Origin: Heracleum sosnowskyi
Taxonomy: Eukaryota; Streptophyta; Magnoliopsida; Apiales; Apiaceae
Direction of reading: 5' to 3'
DNA length: 64,000 bases
Assembly (NCBI GenBank): GCA_030848705.1
Contig: CM061244.1
Coordinates: forward strand, 112,889,111 to 112,953,110
Below the pieces are notes generated by a model that was not told where the DNA came from, did not search any database, and worked only from the letters and a program-made list of their open reading frames with translations. Positions 1-11,729 of the stretch are shown piece by piece (position 1 is the stretch's first letter; each line of letters opens with the position of its first letter). The position numbers were made by a program, and so were the translations under genes.

Positions 1-501
1 TATATATGTCTTAACTCTTGGTTTTTGACAATAGTTGTTTCTTTTCATTAGGGTAACATTGGGACTTATATGTAGAAGGTATAACTAAAACTTATTATAT
101 TTATAGCTATGAATTTTTAACGCAAGTATCCAATTCAGTACTTTTGCATTCTTCAAGGAATTTATATACTTTTATATAGTACAAGGACTCATAAAAATTG
201 TTATATTCATTTATTGAAATTCAAAACCTCATAACTATCTCAAAGAGTCTGGGCCTCTGGGGTGCAAAGTGCAATCATCGCATTTAGAAAAGATACCCGT
301 TTCAGTCCATTCTGATTTGTCTTGTACTATTGTTGAGCTAGTATTCTTTGTTTTGTAATCTATGTAGTTTATATAGCATAATCTACGATCTCCGCCACTA
401 AATACATACTAATTCATGTTCTCTGTAATCTCATGTTGCCATTATAACATAGTGTTCTATAATCTTTGTTTAATCGAGTTGATGTTTTGCATGAAAAATA
501 G
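1..501 (+). other. Intron of the BUB3.3-like gene (window edge)
   Basis: AT-rich DNA before the first recognisable exon. It ends in an AG acceptor at 500-501. I found no segment encoding the expected upstream WD40 blades, so the preceding exon lies left of the window. Confidence 0.6.
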
Positions 502-3500
502 GTACGAATTTAATTCAGGACATGTATTTACACTTGGAAACCATGACGATTTAGCAACCCATGTCGATTTCTCTTCTGAAACATGTAAGTTGTTTACATC
601 ATTAAAGTAGTACTCTACTACTCTTGTAAGGTTTGTATATCGATGAATTGCTCTGTGCCTTTTCATGTGCTTTTACCTTTAGAAAAGGACATAAAAGATT
701 GTATATGGCTTTTCTTTATTAGTCAAACATTGTCACATGTACCAATACCTAGATCTATCCGATTTGGTTTGGAATGAAGGATGTAAGACTTGCATAAACC
801 AAACCAAACATACCCACGATGTTCCAATCGGATGTAGGATATGGGGAGGTAACATGGTGCAGACCTTACCCTTACTCCTTGAAGTAAAGAGGCTGCTTCC
901 ATGAAGACAAAATTTGTCACCCATTAGCCACTTTTAAGAATCATACATTCATACAGACTCTTCACATGGCTTTGTGCTTCAAATGATAATGATAAACACC
1001 TGCTAGTGCTGCTACATAAATGGAAAACTAAAAGAGCAAGACAGCAAGGTAGAACCGTCAATGAATTTTAACTTGAGTTTATTTGGACCAGTGTGTGTGT
1101 CATGCTGTTGTCTTTATAGATCTTTCTGTCATTCAGATATCTGTGCATCATCAGCTGCAGTAAGAACTATTTAAGAATGATTCAGGCTTATATGTTCTGC
1201 CAAATTTAATACTAAAGTTTCATCATAAAAATACACCTTCATTTCTCCAGACAAGATGAACTCGATTGCAAAATTAGAATTGTGTCCAATTTTCCATAGA
1301 ACCTTACTCATAATGTTATTCTATGTTTTTCATCAAAAAACTTTTAAACGTGTCATTTGTTGCTTAGAAATCGGTATTTACACTCAAAAGGTAGCTATCA
1401 CCCGTGCTTCTGGTGCACAATACTTTGTAATGCATCTCAGAGCATGTAATGCATTGCACATGCTTAATGCAATTATCTACCATTTATCTATATATCCATA
1501 CTTGTATGACATTTACTTCCCTCTTTCCACCAAAAAGGTCAAGTGATTACTGCTGGCTTGGATCGAAAAATAAAATTTTGGGATATACGCTCAACAGAGG
1601 CTCTTAAATGCTTGAACAGTATTTCTGTAGAGGTGGACTCGTTATCTTTATCTGGTGTTACTCTGATGGTTGCTGCTGGACCGTCAGTGCATATGTATGA
1701 TTTGCGCAAATTTGATAGATCAACTGGCACACAACATACTTGTATGGACAGCCGGATAACTTGTGTCCGTCCGAGTATTAACTTTGAAGGTACTGTAGCA
1801 TGAACTCTTTGATAAAAAAAAATTCAACTTAATGTTTGTCTGTCTTTTTTGCTGAAGAGTATCTTTCCTAGAGTGCCTAGCTGTAGTTTAAGAATGTAAA
1901 GCCAGCACAGAGCATTATCTGTGAATATCGTTCATCGTCGCATGTTTTGGCCTCACTACGAAAATATTATTATACATGTATTGGCCATGACTTGTAATTA
2001 CAATTACATTTTGTTAGCCATATGTCAGTTAATTTGATAAGCTTTGAATGGACACATAATGTGTCATTCAATCTATACTAGTGAAAATTTACCTGACTTT
2101 TAATTTTATTCTTAACTTTTAAATTTCAGCCTACTTTTTGTCGTTGTATATCTTCAACTTGATTTAATTATTCATGTAGAATTTGTTGTTGGATCAATCG
2201 ACGGACGTGTAGCTGTGAAGTCCACTTCAACTTTTGACGGGTCAGTTCTTTTAATTTTTTCAAAACAAACTTTCTTTATATTAAATTATTCATAAGTTTC
2301 ATGGCTTGTTTTCTGAGTCATGCTAGATACCAAAACTCAGACGAAATAGTTCTAAAAAAACATGACAGACATCAATAAACCGGGTTAATGGCCCGGGTTA
2401 AGAACTTGATATATATTGGTGGATCCATGTCGCAAATTTTATAATGCCATGTGAAATTGGGATAATTCTGAGGAACATATACTGGACACTTATGACATTA
2501 TTATTGCTTTTCCTGCAACCATAGTAAAAAAAAGAAAGATAAAGAGCCATTTGTGGATGAACCCTGACATCACACACATAAATAAAAATTAATGGGGTAA
2601 TTTAAATTAGCAATGCTAATTACAAATTTCTACTATATTTCATATGCCCAAAGTCACATGCATATCATTTTCTTAAGAATATGTTTTTGGTACAGTCTTT
2701 TGATAAATGATTTCGCTGAAACAAGCAACTCAAAAAGTGTTTACAGCTCCCTTTTGTACATAGGTTTAATTGCAGCAATAGACTGCCTAGAAACTCTTAT
2801 CTACAGTGTACTTCTTTTCCTCAGTCCATGTCCTGTGGAAGTCAAGACAACAATAACTCGGGTATTATTTTGGCAGATATACATTCCGATGTCATCCAAA
2901 GAAGAAGAATGGAAGAACGTACCCTGTTACAGTGAACGATATAGCATTTATTCCATTGTATGTATTGTTTCATAAAAGGTGTTAATTCCAAGTTACCGTA
3001 GAGGTTTCTAATAATAGTATCTTTTGTCTTAGCATTAGTGGCGCTTTTGTCACTGGAGATAACGAGGGTTATGTGATTGTGTGGAATGCTCACAGCAAGA
3101 GAAGATTATTAGAGGTACTTTCTATCTTATTCAGTTATTCTAGTTAAATACGACTTTGAATGGAATGTGTAAAGGTGAATGTAACAGAAATTTTTTCATT
3201 CTTCTGATCTCACCGGCTTAAAATGTTAGATTATTAGCTGAACTAGTAGATGTAACTCTGTTTATATTAGAAAACAAGCACATACCAGTACATAAGATTG
3301 TATCAATGATTGTCATGTACCCGGTGGCAGAGCAGGAATTTGGTGTAGGGAGGCGATCCATGTTCAATATTTTCTTTTATGACATGTTATAAATACATAC
3401 AATAAATAAATGTCCAAATATTATTTGAATCTATTTTTCTCTTAACAAGTGTAGTACTAAGTGGATCCGCAACTGATTGTATTGTAACGATTATCTGTTT

Positions 3501-4715
3501 AATTTAACTGCCTCATGTTAGAAAGATTGTTTTGTAATTTTTTTGAAGGTGCCAACTTATAAATTCTAGGTCAATGCTGTTTTGCATCGTATCTGCACTA
3601 GCAACTTGGTAGATACATATCCTTTGGACCACCTTTTTAGTGCCTTAATCTTTGCTGGTTGTACTGATTCTGCATTCATTATCATTATCCCCCGCTCTTT
3701 ATTCTTTGTGTTGTAGAAGCATTTACCTTAGTGATGCTCTTTTTCTTGTCTGTCAAATTTCCGTTGCAAGTTGCAACTGGTTTTTGATTGAAGAATTTTC
3801 TTTTCCATACGTGTAATATATAAATGTCTCACATCTGACCTTGTAATACTTTCAGTTTCCAAGATACCCCAATGGTATTGCCTCATTATCATTAAATCAC
3901 AGTGGGCATCTTTTGGCTGTCGCTTCAAGTTACACATACCAAGCAGCAAATATAATGTTAGTTTATCTTCTCTTTACCAAAATATATGAGTATCGCCTGT
4001 CATTCATTATTAATTATTACGCAGTTGAATATAGTGTTCCAGATCTCGGTTTTTAGACACTGGGAGTTTTGTAGGGGGGATGCTTTATTGATGCCACAAA
4101 ATAAGAGGCAGAGCGATGTCCTAAGTTTGAGAATACTCTATGAACTTTTATTTGGAGGAATAACATTGAAGATAGATGAATAAATATATTGCTTACTGAA
4201 ACACCACAATTGTAGATATAGCACCCTTCCTATTATGCACTGTTAAAACTTTCGTACTATAATATAAAACAGAATCTGGTAAGTCTGTAGACTGCAACAT
4301 GTTTTACCAGATTGGGACTTGTTTAAGAAAACAGATAGGGAAAAATGATGCTTGTGCTTTCACTCTGTAGTCTGTACTTCAAAATAAGTAGCCCAGTCCC
4401 AGTTGCCGACTGTGCCCAGTGTACATGACTTGCACCATTCCATGAACATAGTATGCCAACTCTTGAGATCCCTGAAACTCTAGTTTAGCATGTCAATATA
4501 ATCACAACAAATCTGATGGGTACATAATCATGTCAGTAATTTTTCATTTTTCATTTCACGTAATCATGTCAGTAATTTTTCATCATATAAACCTTAACTA
4601 TTACATGACTTTGGTTACATGCTTTGCTTGTTACAGAGAAGAATCTCCTCAAATATTTATTCAGAAAGTTGATGAATGTAACATTCAATCATATGCTGCT
4701 GGGAATTCCAAATAA
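502..4715 (+). CDS. BUB3.3: BUB3.3-like WD40 spindle-checkpoint protein, 3' part (seven exons)
   Basis: Seven exons join in phase: 502-584, 1538-1789, 2180-2240, 2877-2957, 3033-3114, 3856-3956 and 4637-4715 (TAA). All introns are GT-AG. The product keeps WD40 signatures: KIKFWDIRS in the second exon, VVGSIDGRVAV in the third, YTFRCHPK in the fourth, and FVTGDNEGYVIVWNAHSKRR in the fifth. The RCHPK block and the C-terminal PRYPNGIASL and SPQIFIQK stretches match what I remember of Arabidopsis BUB3.3 rather than BUB3.1/3.2. Family role: a seven-blade propeller of the mitotic checkpoint and kinetochore. The 5' exons (about the first 100 residues) are outside the window; 1-501 reads as intron. 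No frame lesion is seen. Confident in the family, slightly less in the exact paralogue. Confidence 0.9.
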
Positions 4716-5895
4716 GATTTACTACTATAACTAGCATCATCATGGTTCAAAGAAAGGTAAAGGCGTGCAAATCAAAAACGTTCTGTCAGTTCTAATATAA
4801 TTAATTACGTCAGATGAAATCTGCCCTACGACATTCATTTTAAAATGTTCCGTGAGCAGGACGAGGCAGACCACATTTCCAGAATGAAATTGTTAGAAGA
4901 TATCAACTTCCTAGCTCCTTCCGTAGAGCACTTGAAGTTGATTTTATCATAGAAACTCGCAAAGAACACTTGATCATCCTAGATGGAACATAGGATGCTA
5001 GTTATTGTTGTCGACATATTTATGGAATCGTCCTCTAAGAAGCAAATGCTTCTGTATTGTAAAGATGCTACATTAGTGGTGTGGGGGGATATTGAAAAGT
5101 AGATTCTACAGCAAGTGTGCGTTCTCCTGTAAACACACATCTCTTTCATCATCACTTGGTCGGCCTGGACCTAAAATTTGTTCGTACTAATCCTCGTGCA
5201 GAATTCAATGTATTTGTATTATTGCATGATCTGTGGTCTGGATAAGATGTAGTATTTCAAAGTTATTGTCCTTGGTATTGACTTTTAATAATTTATTTCA
5301 TTAAAAAACTAATGATAAGTTGATAACATTATCAATTTAATCATATTATTAAACGTATGTTTGACTCCGACCTAGCCTAAAAAATTGTTAAATCAGCTCT
5401 CCAATGGAGCGTGGATTCTAATGTCATAAGTAGCTTTTACCAGGAGTGTTTTATATAATTCGCACAAAAAAGGCATATGCACTTTAATTGGTCTAATCAA
5501 CCGTTTTTATTTTTAAAGTTTATCACTATTATTTTTGTATCACGTCTCGCAGAGTAGGTGGCAATATCAAATACAAACAGAAATTCGATCCCAACTTCGA
5601 CTCGTTTACAAATTGATTTGCTCAGACAAAATTTCAAAGTGATCCCAAAATCTAAAACTTATTTTAGAATCTTATTTTTTCATATTTACATATTCAATTT
5701 TAAGTGTTTTTAACTTGATCCAGAATTACAAATACATAAATTACTCTACCAACATATAAATTCGAATTAATATAATCTTTTTGACAAATAAAAAACCAAA
5801 AATTAGGCCATATTAATCAAGAATTATTTTAATTTCTGGACAATTATTTCAAATATACAAATAATTATTTTAAAAAATTACTAATATATATATAT
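4716..5895. other. 3' flank of BUB3.3 and intergenic DNA
   Basis: The proximal part is probably 3' UTR. A short open stretch at 4861-4993 (+) after a CAG acceptor-like site could encode about 43 residues, but I do not recognise it. From 5250 on the DNA is AT-rich with no gene, ending in an (AT)n stretch in which the Tat element inserted (TATAT target site). Confidence 0.5.
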
Positions 5896-6523
5896 TGTTA
5901 TGGATTAAAAAACGTGCTTTGTGAATTTAATGCTAGGATTAATGAGCTTCGAGCTTTAATGGCTGCACTCGTGTATCCGGACTAAATTGGTCCTCACAAG
6001 ATGCCTACGTATCTCAAATCGTTATTGAGAATCAAGCCAAAGACGTAGTTCTTGGGGTGCCTTCGTGGCTTGTTGCGCCTTCGTGGCTTGTTGCGCCTTC
6101 GAGGCGTTGTGACGTATGGAGCTGTGCCCAAAACGTAGTAGATGACGTATGGAGCTGTGCCCAAAACGTAGTTCTGATTGTAGGATCAGGGTCCTTATAT
6201 AGGCGTCTAGAGCATAGTATTTATGGTATGTTTAGGAGTCTTAGCGAATAAGTCTCCTTTTTGATATTGGATAAACATTGTATTTCTTGCTGGAGAATTC
6301 GTTTCCTTGTTGATAAAGGCTATGACTCATTAATTGCCTTTAATTGGGATTCCGGATCCTTCTTTGATGAATTTACCATATTTTGAACTCTTTTTATGAG
6401 CTGTATATTTTCCATATTCATTAATTACGAAATTAATGAATAATTAGGGTGTCGGTCCTTAAATACCGGCCTTTTAATTGAATCAGCAATTATATTTCTA
6501 TAATTACTTTTCTGTCCATATCA
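5896..6523 (-). repeat. 3' LTR of the Tat element
   Basis: 628 bp, begins TGTTATGGATT and ends ATATCA on the plus strand. It has two copies of an 18-bp CCTTCGTGGCTTGTTGCG unit and two copies of a 33-bp GACGTATGGAGC unit, against one and three in the other LTR. This accounts exactly for the 15-bp length difference. Confidence 0.93.
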
Positions 6524-6540
6524 TTTGCCCCCCAACTTCT
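6524..6540 (-). other. Polypurine tract of the Tat element
   Basis: On the minus strand the sequence reads AGAAGTTGGGGGGCAAA directly before the TG of the 3' LTR. This is the expected plus-strand primer site for reverse transcription. Confidence 0.85.
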
Positions 6541-6729
6541 AGGAAAATATCTTTTAGATTATCGTAGAAGTTAGCTTATTCGGGAGTTACGAAATTTTTC
6601 TTCCGTATTGTGGCTTGGTTTGACGAACATATAGTTCTAAATCCATTTTGTAATTTTCCCAAAACAGGAATCGAGACTTTTCATCAATTCCATAGAAGAC
6701 AAATCAATTTTTTGATTTTTCAGTTTATT

Positions 6730-7090
6730 TTCGACCAGGATCCTGGTCGAATTCGACCTCACTTTTGGGTCCTGGTCGAACACCTTCGACCAAGATTCTG
6801 GTCGAATTTTGGTTGGCTTTTTCCTCCTGGTCGAATGGTTTCGACCAGGTTTCTGGTCGAATCTTGACTTGATTTTACCTCCTGGTCGAATGATTTCGAC
6901 CAGGTTTCTGGTCGAATCTTGACTTGATTTTACCTCCTGGTCGAATGATTTCGACTAGGTTGTTAGTCGAATTCTGGCGTTGTTTCAGGCCCTGGTCGAA
7001 TACTTTCGATCAGGATTTTAGTCGAAGATATGCTCCATTTTGAGCCCCGTTCGAACTCATTCGACCAGGATTCTGGTCGAATATTTGGTT
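6730..7090. repeat. Tandem array of TTCGACCAGG/CCTGGTCGAA units in the Tat 3' region
   Basis: About seven degenerate units, each with paired inverted halves TTCGACCAGG and CTGGTCGAAT separated by a few bases, with spacers of roughly 30-50 bp. It lies between integrase and the 3' LTR. 3' regions of Tat/Ogre-type elements are known hosts of such arrays. Confidence 0.8.
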
Positions 7091-7104
7091 CATTTCGAGC
7101 TTTT

Positions 7105-7380
7105 AAGGCCCACATATATTGGGCTCAATTTGGGTCTAAGGCCTTTATTTAGAAATTGGGCCTTTAGCTTTTTTATTGGGCCTCTAGCCTTTATTGGGCT
7201 TTTAGCCTTTTTATTGGGCCTTTAGCCTTTATTGGGCTTTTAGCCTTTTTTGGGCCTTTAGCCTTTTTTATTGGGCCTTTAGTCTTTATTGGGCATTTAG
7301 CCTTTTATTGGGCCTTTAGCCTTTATTGGGCCTTTAGCCTTTATTAGGCCTTTAGCCTTTATTGGGCCTTTAGCCTTTAT
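7105..7380. repeat. Tandem array of GGGCCTTTAGCCTTTATT units in the Tat 3' region
   Basis: More than ten head-to-tail copies of an 18-bp unit with small length variants (poly-T length and point changes). It abuts the preceding array. No coding potential is evident. Confidence 0.85.
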
Positions 7381-7439
7381 GACTATACCGGCTAATGCTG
7401 GTTGTCCTTCCTTCAGCCGGCCCATTGACCGGCTGTCAT

Positions 7440-7990
7440 CCCTATAAAAGGGTGAACTCTCAGTTGTTTCCATTCATTCCTCACTTTCTATTTCTCAAAG
7501 TTACTCTGCTAAATTTTCTCCAAAATCTTCTCTAAATTGCTCTGCTAGGGTTCTGTCACAAAGTGATTCCCGACGAGATTTTCCGTTGAATCTCACCGTT
7601 TTTCTGGGTTTCTTGCTTGAAGATTTGAAGAAATCTTTGAAGATTCTGGGTTTTCTTTGAAGATTCTGAGTTTTCTTTGAAGATTTCTGGGATTTTGCTT
7701 TGAAGACTAGAAGATTTCTAGGATTTTAGATCCTGTGCATTCGTCCCCCTTGGCGACACTTCTGCCGATGACCAAGATGCTGATGAGCATTCCTCTGGAT
7801 CTAGCTCAGGGGAGGAGGCAGAAGCTGGTGGCAAGGGGGAAGATGCTTAGTTAGTTTTTTATTTGTGGCCATTCATGGCTTGTACTTTCTTTATGTATTT
7901 CCAGCCTTCGGGCTTAACTTAAACTTTTAACAAGTTTAGTTTTATTTGTATCCCTTGGCCCTTCATGGCTTGTTGTTGAGGATTTGAAGA
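7440..7990 (+). pseudogene. Relic transcription unit antisense to the Tat element
   Basis: On the plus strand, opposite to gag-pol, a TATA box (CTATAAAAGG at 7442-7451) is followed by a C/T-rich leader-like stretch. After it comes an open stretch at 7722-7850 with no ATG, coding an acidic Ser/Gly/Glu-rich C-terminus (DTSADDQDADEHSSG..., TAG at 7848-7850) and an AT-rich tail. Most of the body appears deleted. Antisense ORFs in the 3' region are known in some Tat elements such as Grande; assignment to that class is inference. It could also be a captured host promoter and gene end. Confidence 0.5.
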
Positions 7991-8409
7991 TTTTCTGGGA
8001 TGGCTGATCACGCTTCCCAACGTCTATGATAATGCACTAGGATTTCATAGGAGTTATACCGGTCTTTTTCGAGACTTGGGGTCTTTTTATCCCTTACCTG
8101 GGACTTACTACCCTTTTTTGAGGATTTTAATATACACTAGTGTTTCACGAGTATCGTCTTGGTGTAAAGTGTGGAGCGACCTACACATTTACGACGATTT
8201 TGCCTTATTCGAGGCTAACTTGACACTTGCATAAGCCTTTTATGTCTTATACCGTCTTGTTTTGGCTTCAAGCCTTTCATTGAGCATATCAAATGATGGG
8301 GTTTGGACTGAATATCTTAGGTTTCTGGGGTTTCAACCCTTCATTTGCTTTCTAGGAAGCTCATGATTTCATCGAACCTTATTTCTATTTGTCCTAGTAG
8401 TGAGTCCAA
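7991..8409. other. Non-coding part of the Tat 3' region
   Basis: Between the relic antisense unit and the end of integrase. I see no ORF or repeat in it. Confidence 0.5.
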
Positions 8410-10170
8410 TCAGGACACACTTTGAACATAATAGACTTTGAAATTGGAGGCATGCCAAGTCCTTGGCACCTCATGCCCTTCAAGGGTTTCTAGTTTGTAC
8501 GAGCCTCGACCAAACACGTTCTTGACGCGATATGGTCCTTCCCAATTTGGGGCCAGCTTGCCCTTTTGTCCAACTCTGGATGCTTCAATTTTCCTGAGAA
8601 CCAAGTCTCCTTGAAGAAAAAACCTTTCTTTAACCCTTAGGTTGTAGTAGAAAGAGGCTTTATTTTGATGTTCAACTATCTTGGCGTTTGCTTCATCCCT
8701 AACTTCATCAATTAGATCCAAAGCTAGCCTCAAGCCTTCTTCATTTTCTTCCGGTTCATAAGCCTCAACTCTTGGGGAGGTGTGAGTAACCTCCACCGGG
8801 ACTACTGCCTTTGCTCCATAAGCCAATAGAAACGGAGTTGCCCCGGTGGTGACTTTACAAGTAGTACGATATGCCCAAAGTATGGGGAGTAATTCGTCTA
8901 CCCAAGTGTTTCTGGAGCGTTCAACTCTTTTCTTTAGTCCATCCAGGATAATTCGATTTGCAACCTCAGCTTGCCCATTTGCTTGAGGATGGGCAACAGA
9001 AGTGAAGCGCAACTTGATATCATTCTCATCACAATATTTCTTGAACTCATCATTGTTAAACTGAGTTCCATTGTCCGTAACCAGGACTCGCGGAATTCCG
9101 TACCTGCATATCACATTTTCCCAGAAGAAATGCATTACTTGCTTGGTGGTTATCTTGGCTAAAGGTTTAGCGTCAATCCACTTGGTGAAGTATTCGATTG
9201 CTACTATCAAGAACTTTCGTTGAGCACTTGCCATTGGAAATGGCCCGAGTATATCCATTCCCCACATAGCAAAGGGAATAGGTGAGTTAATGGATGTCAT
9301 CATCTCTGGTGGTTGCCTAACCACTGGTGCATGTTTCTGGCACCGTTCACATTTCTTTACATAGCTTTTAGCATCAGCAAGTATGCTTGGCCAATAGAAA
9401 CCTAGACGAGTGATTTTATGGGCAAGGGCTCTGCCCCCCAAGTGCTGCCCACAAATTCCTTCATGTACTTTCTTCAGGGCTAATTCTGCCTCTTGAGGTC
9501 TTAAACATTTCAGATATGGAATGATGAAAGACTTCTTATATAGGATTCCCTCAATCAGGGTATACCTTAGTGCTCTGACGTATAGCTTTCGTGCTTCTGA
9601 AGTGTCGTTGGGCAGCCACCCAGTTTCCAGATGAGCTTTGATGGGATCAATCCAACAACTGGTGATACCAATGGGGGCTACCAACTTTCCATTGATGCTT
9701 GGGGTCTTCAAGACTTGGAAGTATACACTCCCGGCATAGTTTTCAATTTCAGAAGAGGCAAACTTAGACAAGGCATCAGCCTTCATATTTTCCTCCCTTG
9801 GAATGTGCTCCACATAGCATTCATCGAACTGAGTCATAATGGCCTTGACAAGTTTTAAGTACTTGGCCATGACTTCATCTCTGGCCTCAAACTCCCCATT
9901 TACTTGGGAAACCACTAGCCTCGAGTCTCCACATACTTTCAGAGTTTTGACTCTCAAGGCTCCAGCCAGCCCTAAGCCAGCTATCAGAGCTTCATACTCA
10001 GCCTCATTGTTTGTCGTCGGGAAGTCAAGTTTTAGTGCATACTCTATTAGGAATCCATCAGGACTTTGTAGCACTAAACCAGCTCCACTTGATTTTGTTT
10101 TTGATGCTCCATCAAAATAGAGCACCCAACATTCTTTGAAGGTCATTTCCTCATCTTTCTTATCTTCCAT
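8410..10170 (-). CDS. Tat pol, C-terminal part: second RNase H and integrase
   Basis: Open for 586 codons. The N-terminal 130 residues are an RNase H of the archaeal-like type (YFDGASKTKSSGAG; NNEAEYEALIAGL; DSRLVVSQVNGE). Then follow an integrase zinc-binding HHCC module (HEGICGQHLGGR ... CERCQKH), the catalytic core (D in GMDILGPFP, D in VTDNGTQF, E in NGQAEVANR) and a C-terminal domain with RVKERFFLQGDLVLRK. All three acidic integrase residues are present. The frame is shared with the RNase H part upstream, from which an in-frame TAA (10192-10194) separates it. The Met at 10170 is simply the first after that stop; in the intact family this is part of one pol polyprotein. Confidence 0.9.
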   Translation of the reverse strand: MEDKKDEEMTFKECWVLYFDGASKTKSSGAGLVLQSPDGFLIEYALKLDFPTTNNEAEYEALIAGLGLAGALRVKTLKVCGDSRLVVSQVNGEFEARDEVMAKYLKLVKAIMTQFDECYVEHIPREENMKADALSKFASSEIENYAGSVYFQVLKTPSINGKLVAPIGITSCWIDPIKAHLETGWLPNDTSEARKLYVRALRYTLIEGILYKKSFIIPYLKCLRPQEAELALKKVHEGICGQHLGGRALAHKITRLGFYWPSILADAKSYVKKCERCQKHAPVVRQPPEMMTSINSPIPFAMWGMDILGPFPMASAQRKFLIVAIEYFTKWIDAKPLAKITTKQVMHFFWENVICRYGIPRVLVTDNGTQFNNDEFKKYCDENDIKLRFTSVAHPQANGQAEVANRIILDGLKKRVERSRNTWVDELLPILWAYRTTCKVTTGATPFLLAYGAKAVVPVEVTHTSPRVEAYEPEENEEGLRLALDLIDEVRDEANAKIVEHQNKASFYYNLRVKERFFLQGDLVLRKIEASRVGQKGKLAPNWEGPYRVKNVFGRGSYKLETLEGHEVPRTWHASNFKVYYVQSVS

Positions 10171-10191
10171 AGTTACTTCCTGCCCCCCGAC

Positions 10192-11717
10192 TTATTGGTT
10201 GTCAATGGTGCATTCAACCATGAAGTCAGCAAGTGCTTGAGCTTTTATGGCCGTCCGAGGCTTATACTTGATATCAAATTCTCTCAATTCAATGGCCCAT
10301 TTGATCAATCTTCCACTAACTTGAGGGCTATGTAAGATGTTTCTTAGAGGTTGATCAGTCAAAACCTCTATCTTGTGTGCCTGGAAGTACGGGCGTAGCT
10401 TTCTTGAGGCCATTATCAAGGCTAAGGCAAACTTCTCAATCGTTGAGTAGTTTATTTCTGCCCCATGAAGAATCTTACTCACATAGTAGACGGGCTTCTG
10501 CACTTTCAATTCTTCCTTTATCAGTACAGCTCCAAGGGCTGTGTTAGAAACTGCCAAGTACAAGTAGAGAGTTTCCCCTGGCTTGGGTTTTGCCAATAGT
10601 GGTGCTTCAGCCATGTATTTCTTTAGGGCCTCAAAGGCCTCTTGGCTTTCAGTTGTCCATTCAAAATTTTCACTTTTTTGAGTGCTTTGAAGAAGGGTAA
10701 ACACTTCTCTCCTTACATGGAGATGAATCTCCCCAACGCTTCCACTCTTCCCGTTAATTTCTGGACATCTTTGACAGTCCGTGGTGGCTCCATGTCTAGA
10801 ATTGCTTTGATTTTGTCGGGATTGGCCTCGATTCCTCTCTTGGAAACCATTAGGCCTAAAAACTTTCCCGAGCCTACACCAAAGGCACACTTAGCTGGAT
10901 TCAACATCATCTTGTGGTGCCTTAGCACTTCGAATGCCTCTCGGAGGTGCTTAATGTGATCGGCCTTATCGAGGTTTTTGACTAACATGTCATCCACGTA
11001 GACCTCCATGGTTTTTCCAATTAGGTGCTCAAAAATTTTGTTTACCAACCTTTGATAGGTCGCTCCTGCATTCTTGGCGATGTCATCTTTGTGCATCTTG
11101 ATTTGATTATATCCACTGAAGCCATCCATGAAACGTAGCATCTCATGCCCAGCAGTGGCATCTATTAGAGCATCAATCCTTGGTAAGGGAAAACAATCCT
11201 TAGGACATGCATCATTCAAGTCGGTGAAGTCGACGCACATCCTCCACTTCCCGTTAGCTTTTTTGACCATCACGGGGTTAGCTAACCATTCTGGGAATTG
11301 AATTTCCTCAATGAACCCGGCTTCCAAAATATTATTCACTTCTTGCTTAATGGCTTCAAGCCTCTCTGGAGCAAAATTTCTTTCCTTTTGTTTTACTGTC
11401 TTCCTTTCTGGATCCACATTCAATTTGTGAGATATCAATTGGGAATCAATCCCTGGCATGTCGGCCGCTATCCAAGCAAAAACGTCATTGTTTTCTTGAA
11501 GAAAAGACGTGAGTTTGCTCTTTAATGGTTCGGGCAGTAGTGCCCCAATATAAGTCACCTTCTCTGGTTCTCCTGGGACTAGGGGAATTGGGACCAAGTC
11601 CTCAGCCGATTTCCCCCTTCTGTCCTCGTTGTCGCTGATATTCATATCTTCAATTGGGAGAACTTGCCCCCCGGTTCCATCAGACCTTAACGCGGCTACA
11701 TAACAACATCTAGCCAT
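10192..11717 (-). pseudogene. Tat pol, N-terminal part: reverse transcriptase and first RNase H, broken
   Basis: RT is recognised by EAGFIEEIQFPEWLANPVMV, WRMCVDFTDLNDACPKDCFPLP and the catalytic YVDDMLVKN; RNase H by the TALGAVLIKEE and KPVYYVSKIL region. Lesions: about 20 residues are missing in frame around 11075-11100, where MHKDDIAK runs straight into NAGATYQRL, so the conserved block with the PFGL motif is absent. There is a TAA at 10713-10715, a frame change at the poly-A run 10674-10679, and a terminal TAA at 10192-10194. The enzyme cannot be functional. Confidence 0.88.
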
Positions 11718-11729
11718 CTTTTGGTCTCC

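Noticed and set aside
2613..2975. 120-codon ORF overlapping BUB3.3
   Set aside because: Wrong frame across an intron and the exon 2877-2957; the WD40 frame is the real one.
6730..7380. CRISPR array
   Set aside because: Direct repeats without unique spacers of even length, in a plant retrotransposon 3' region.
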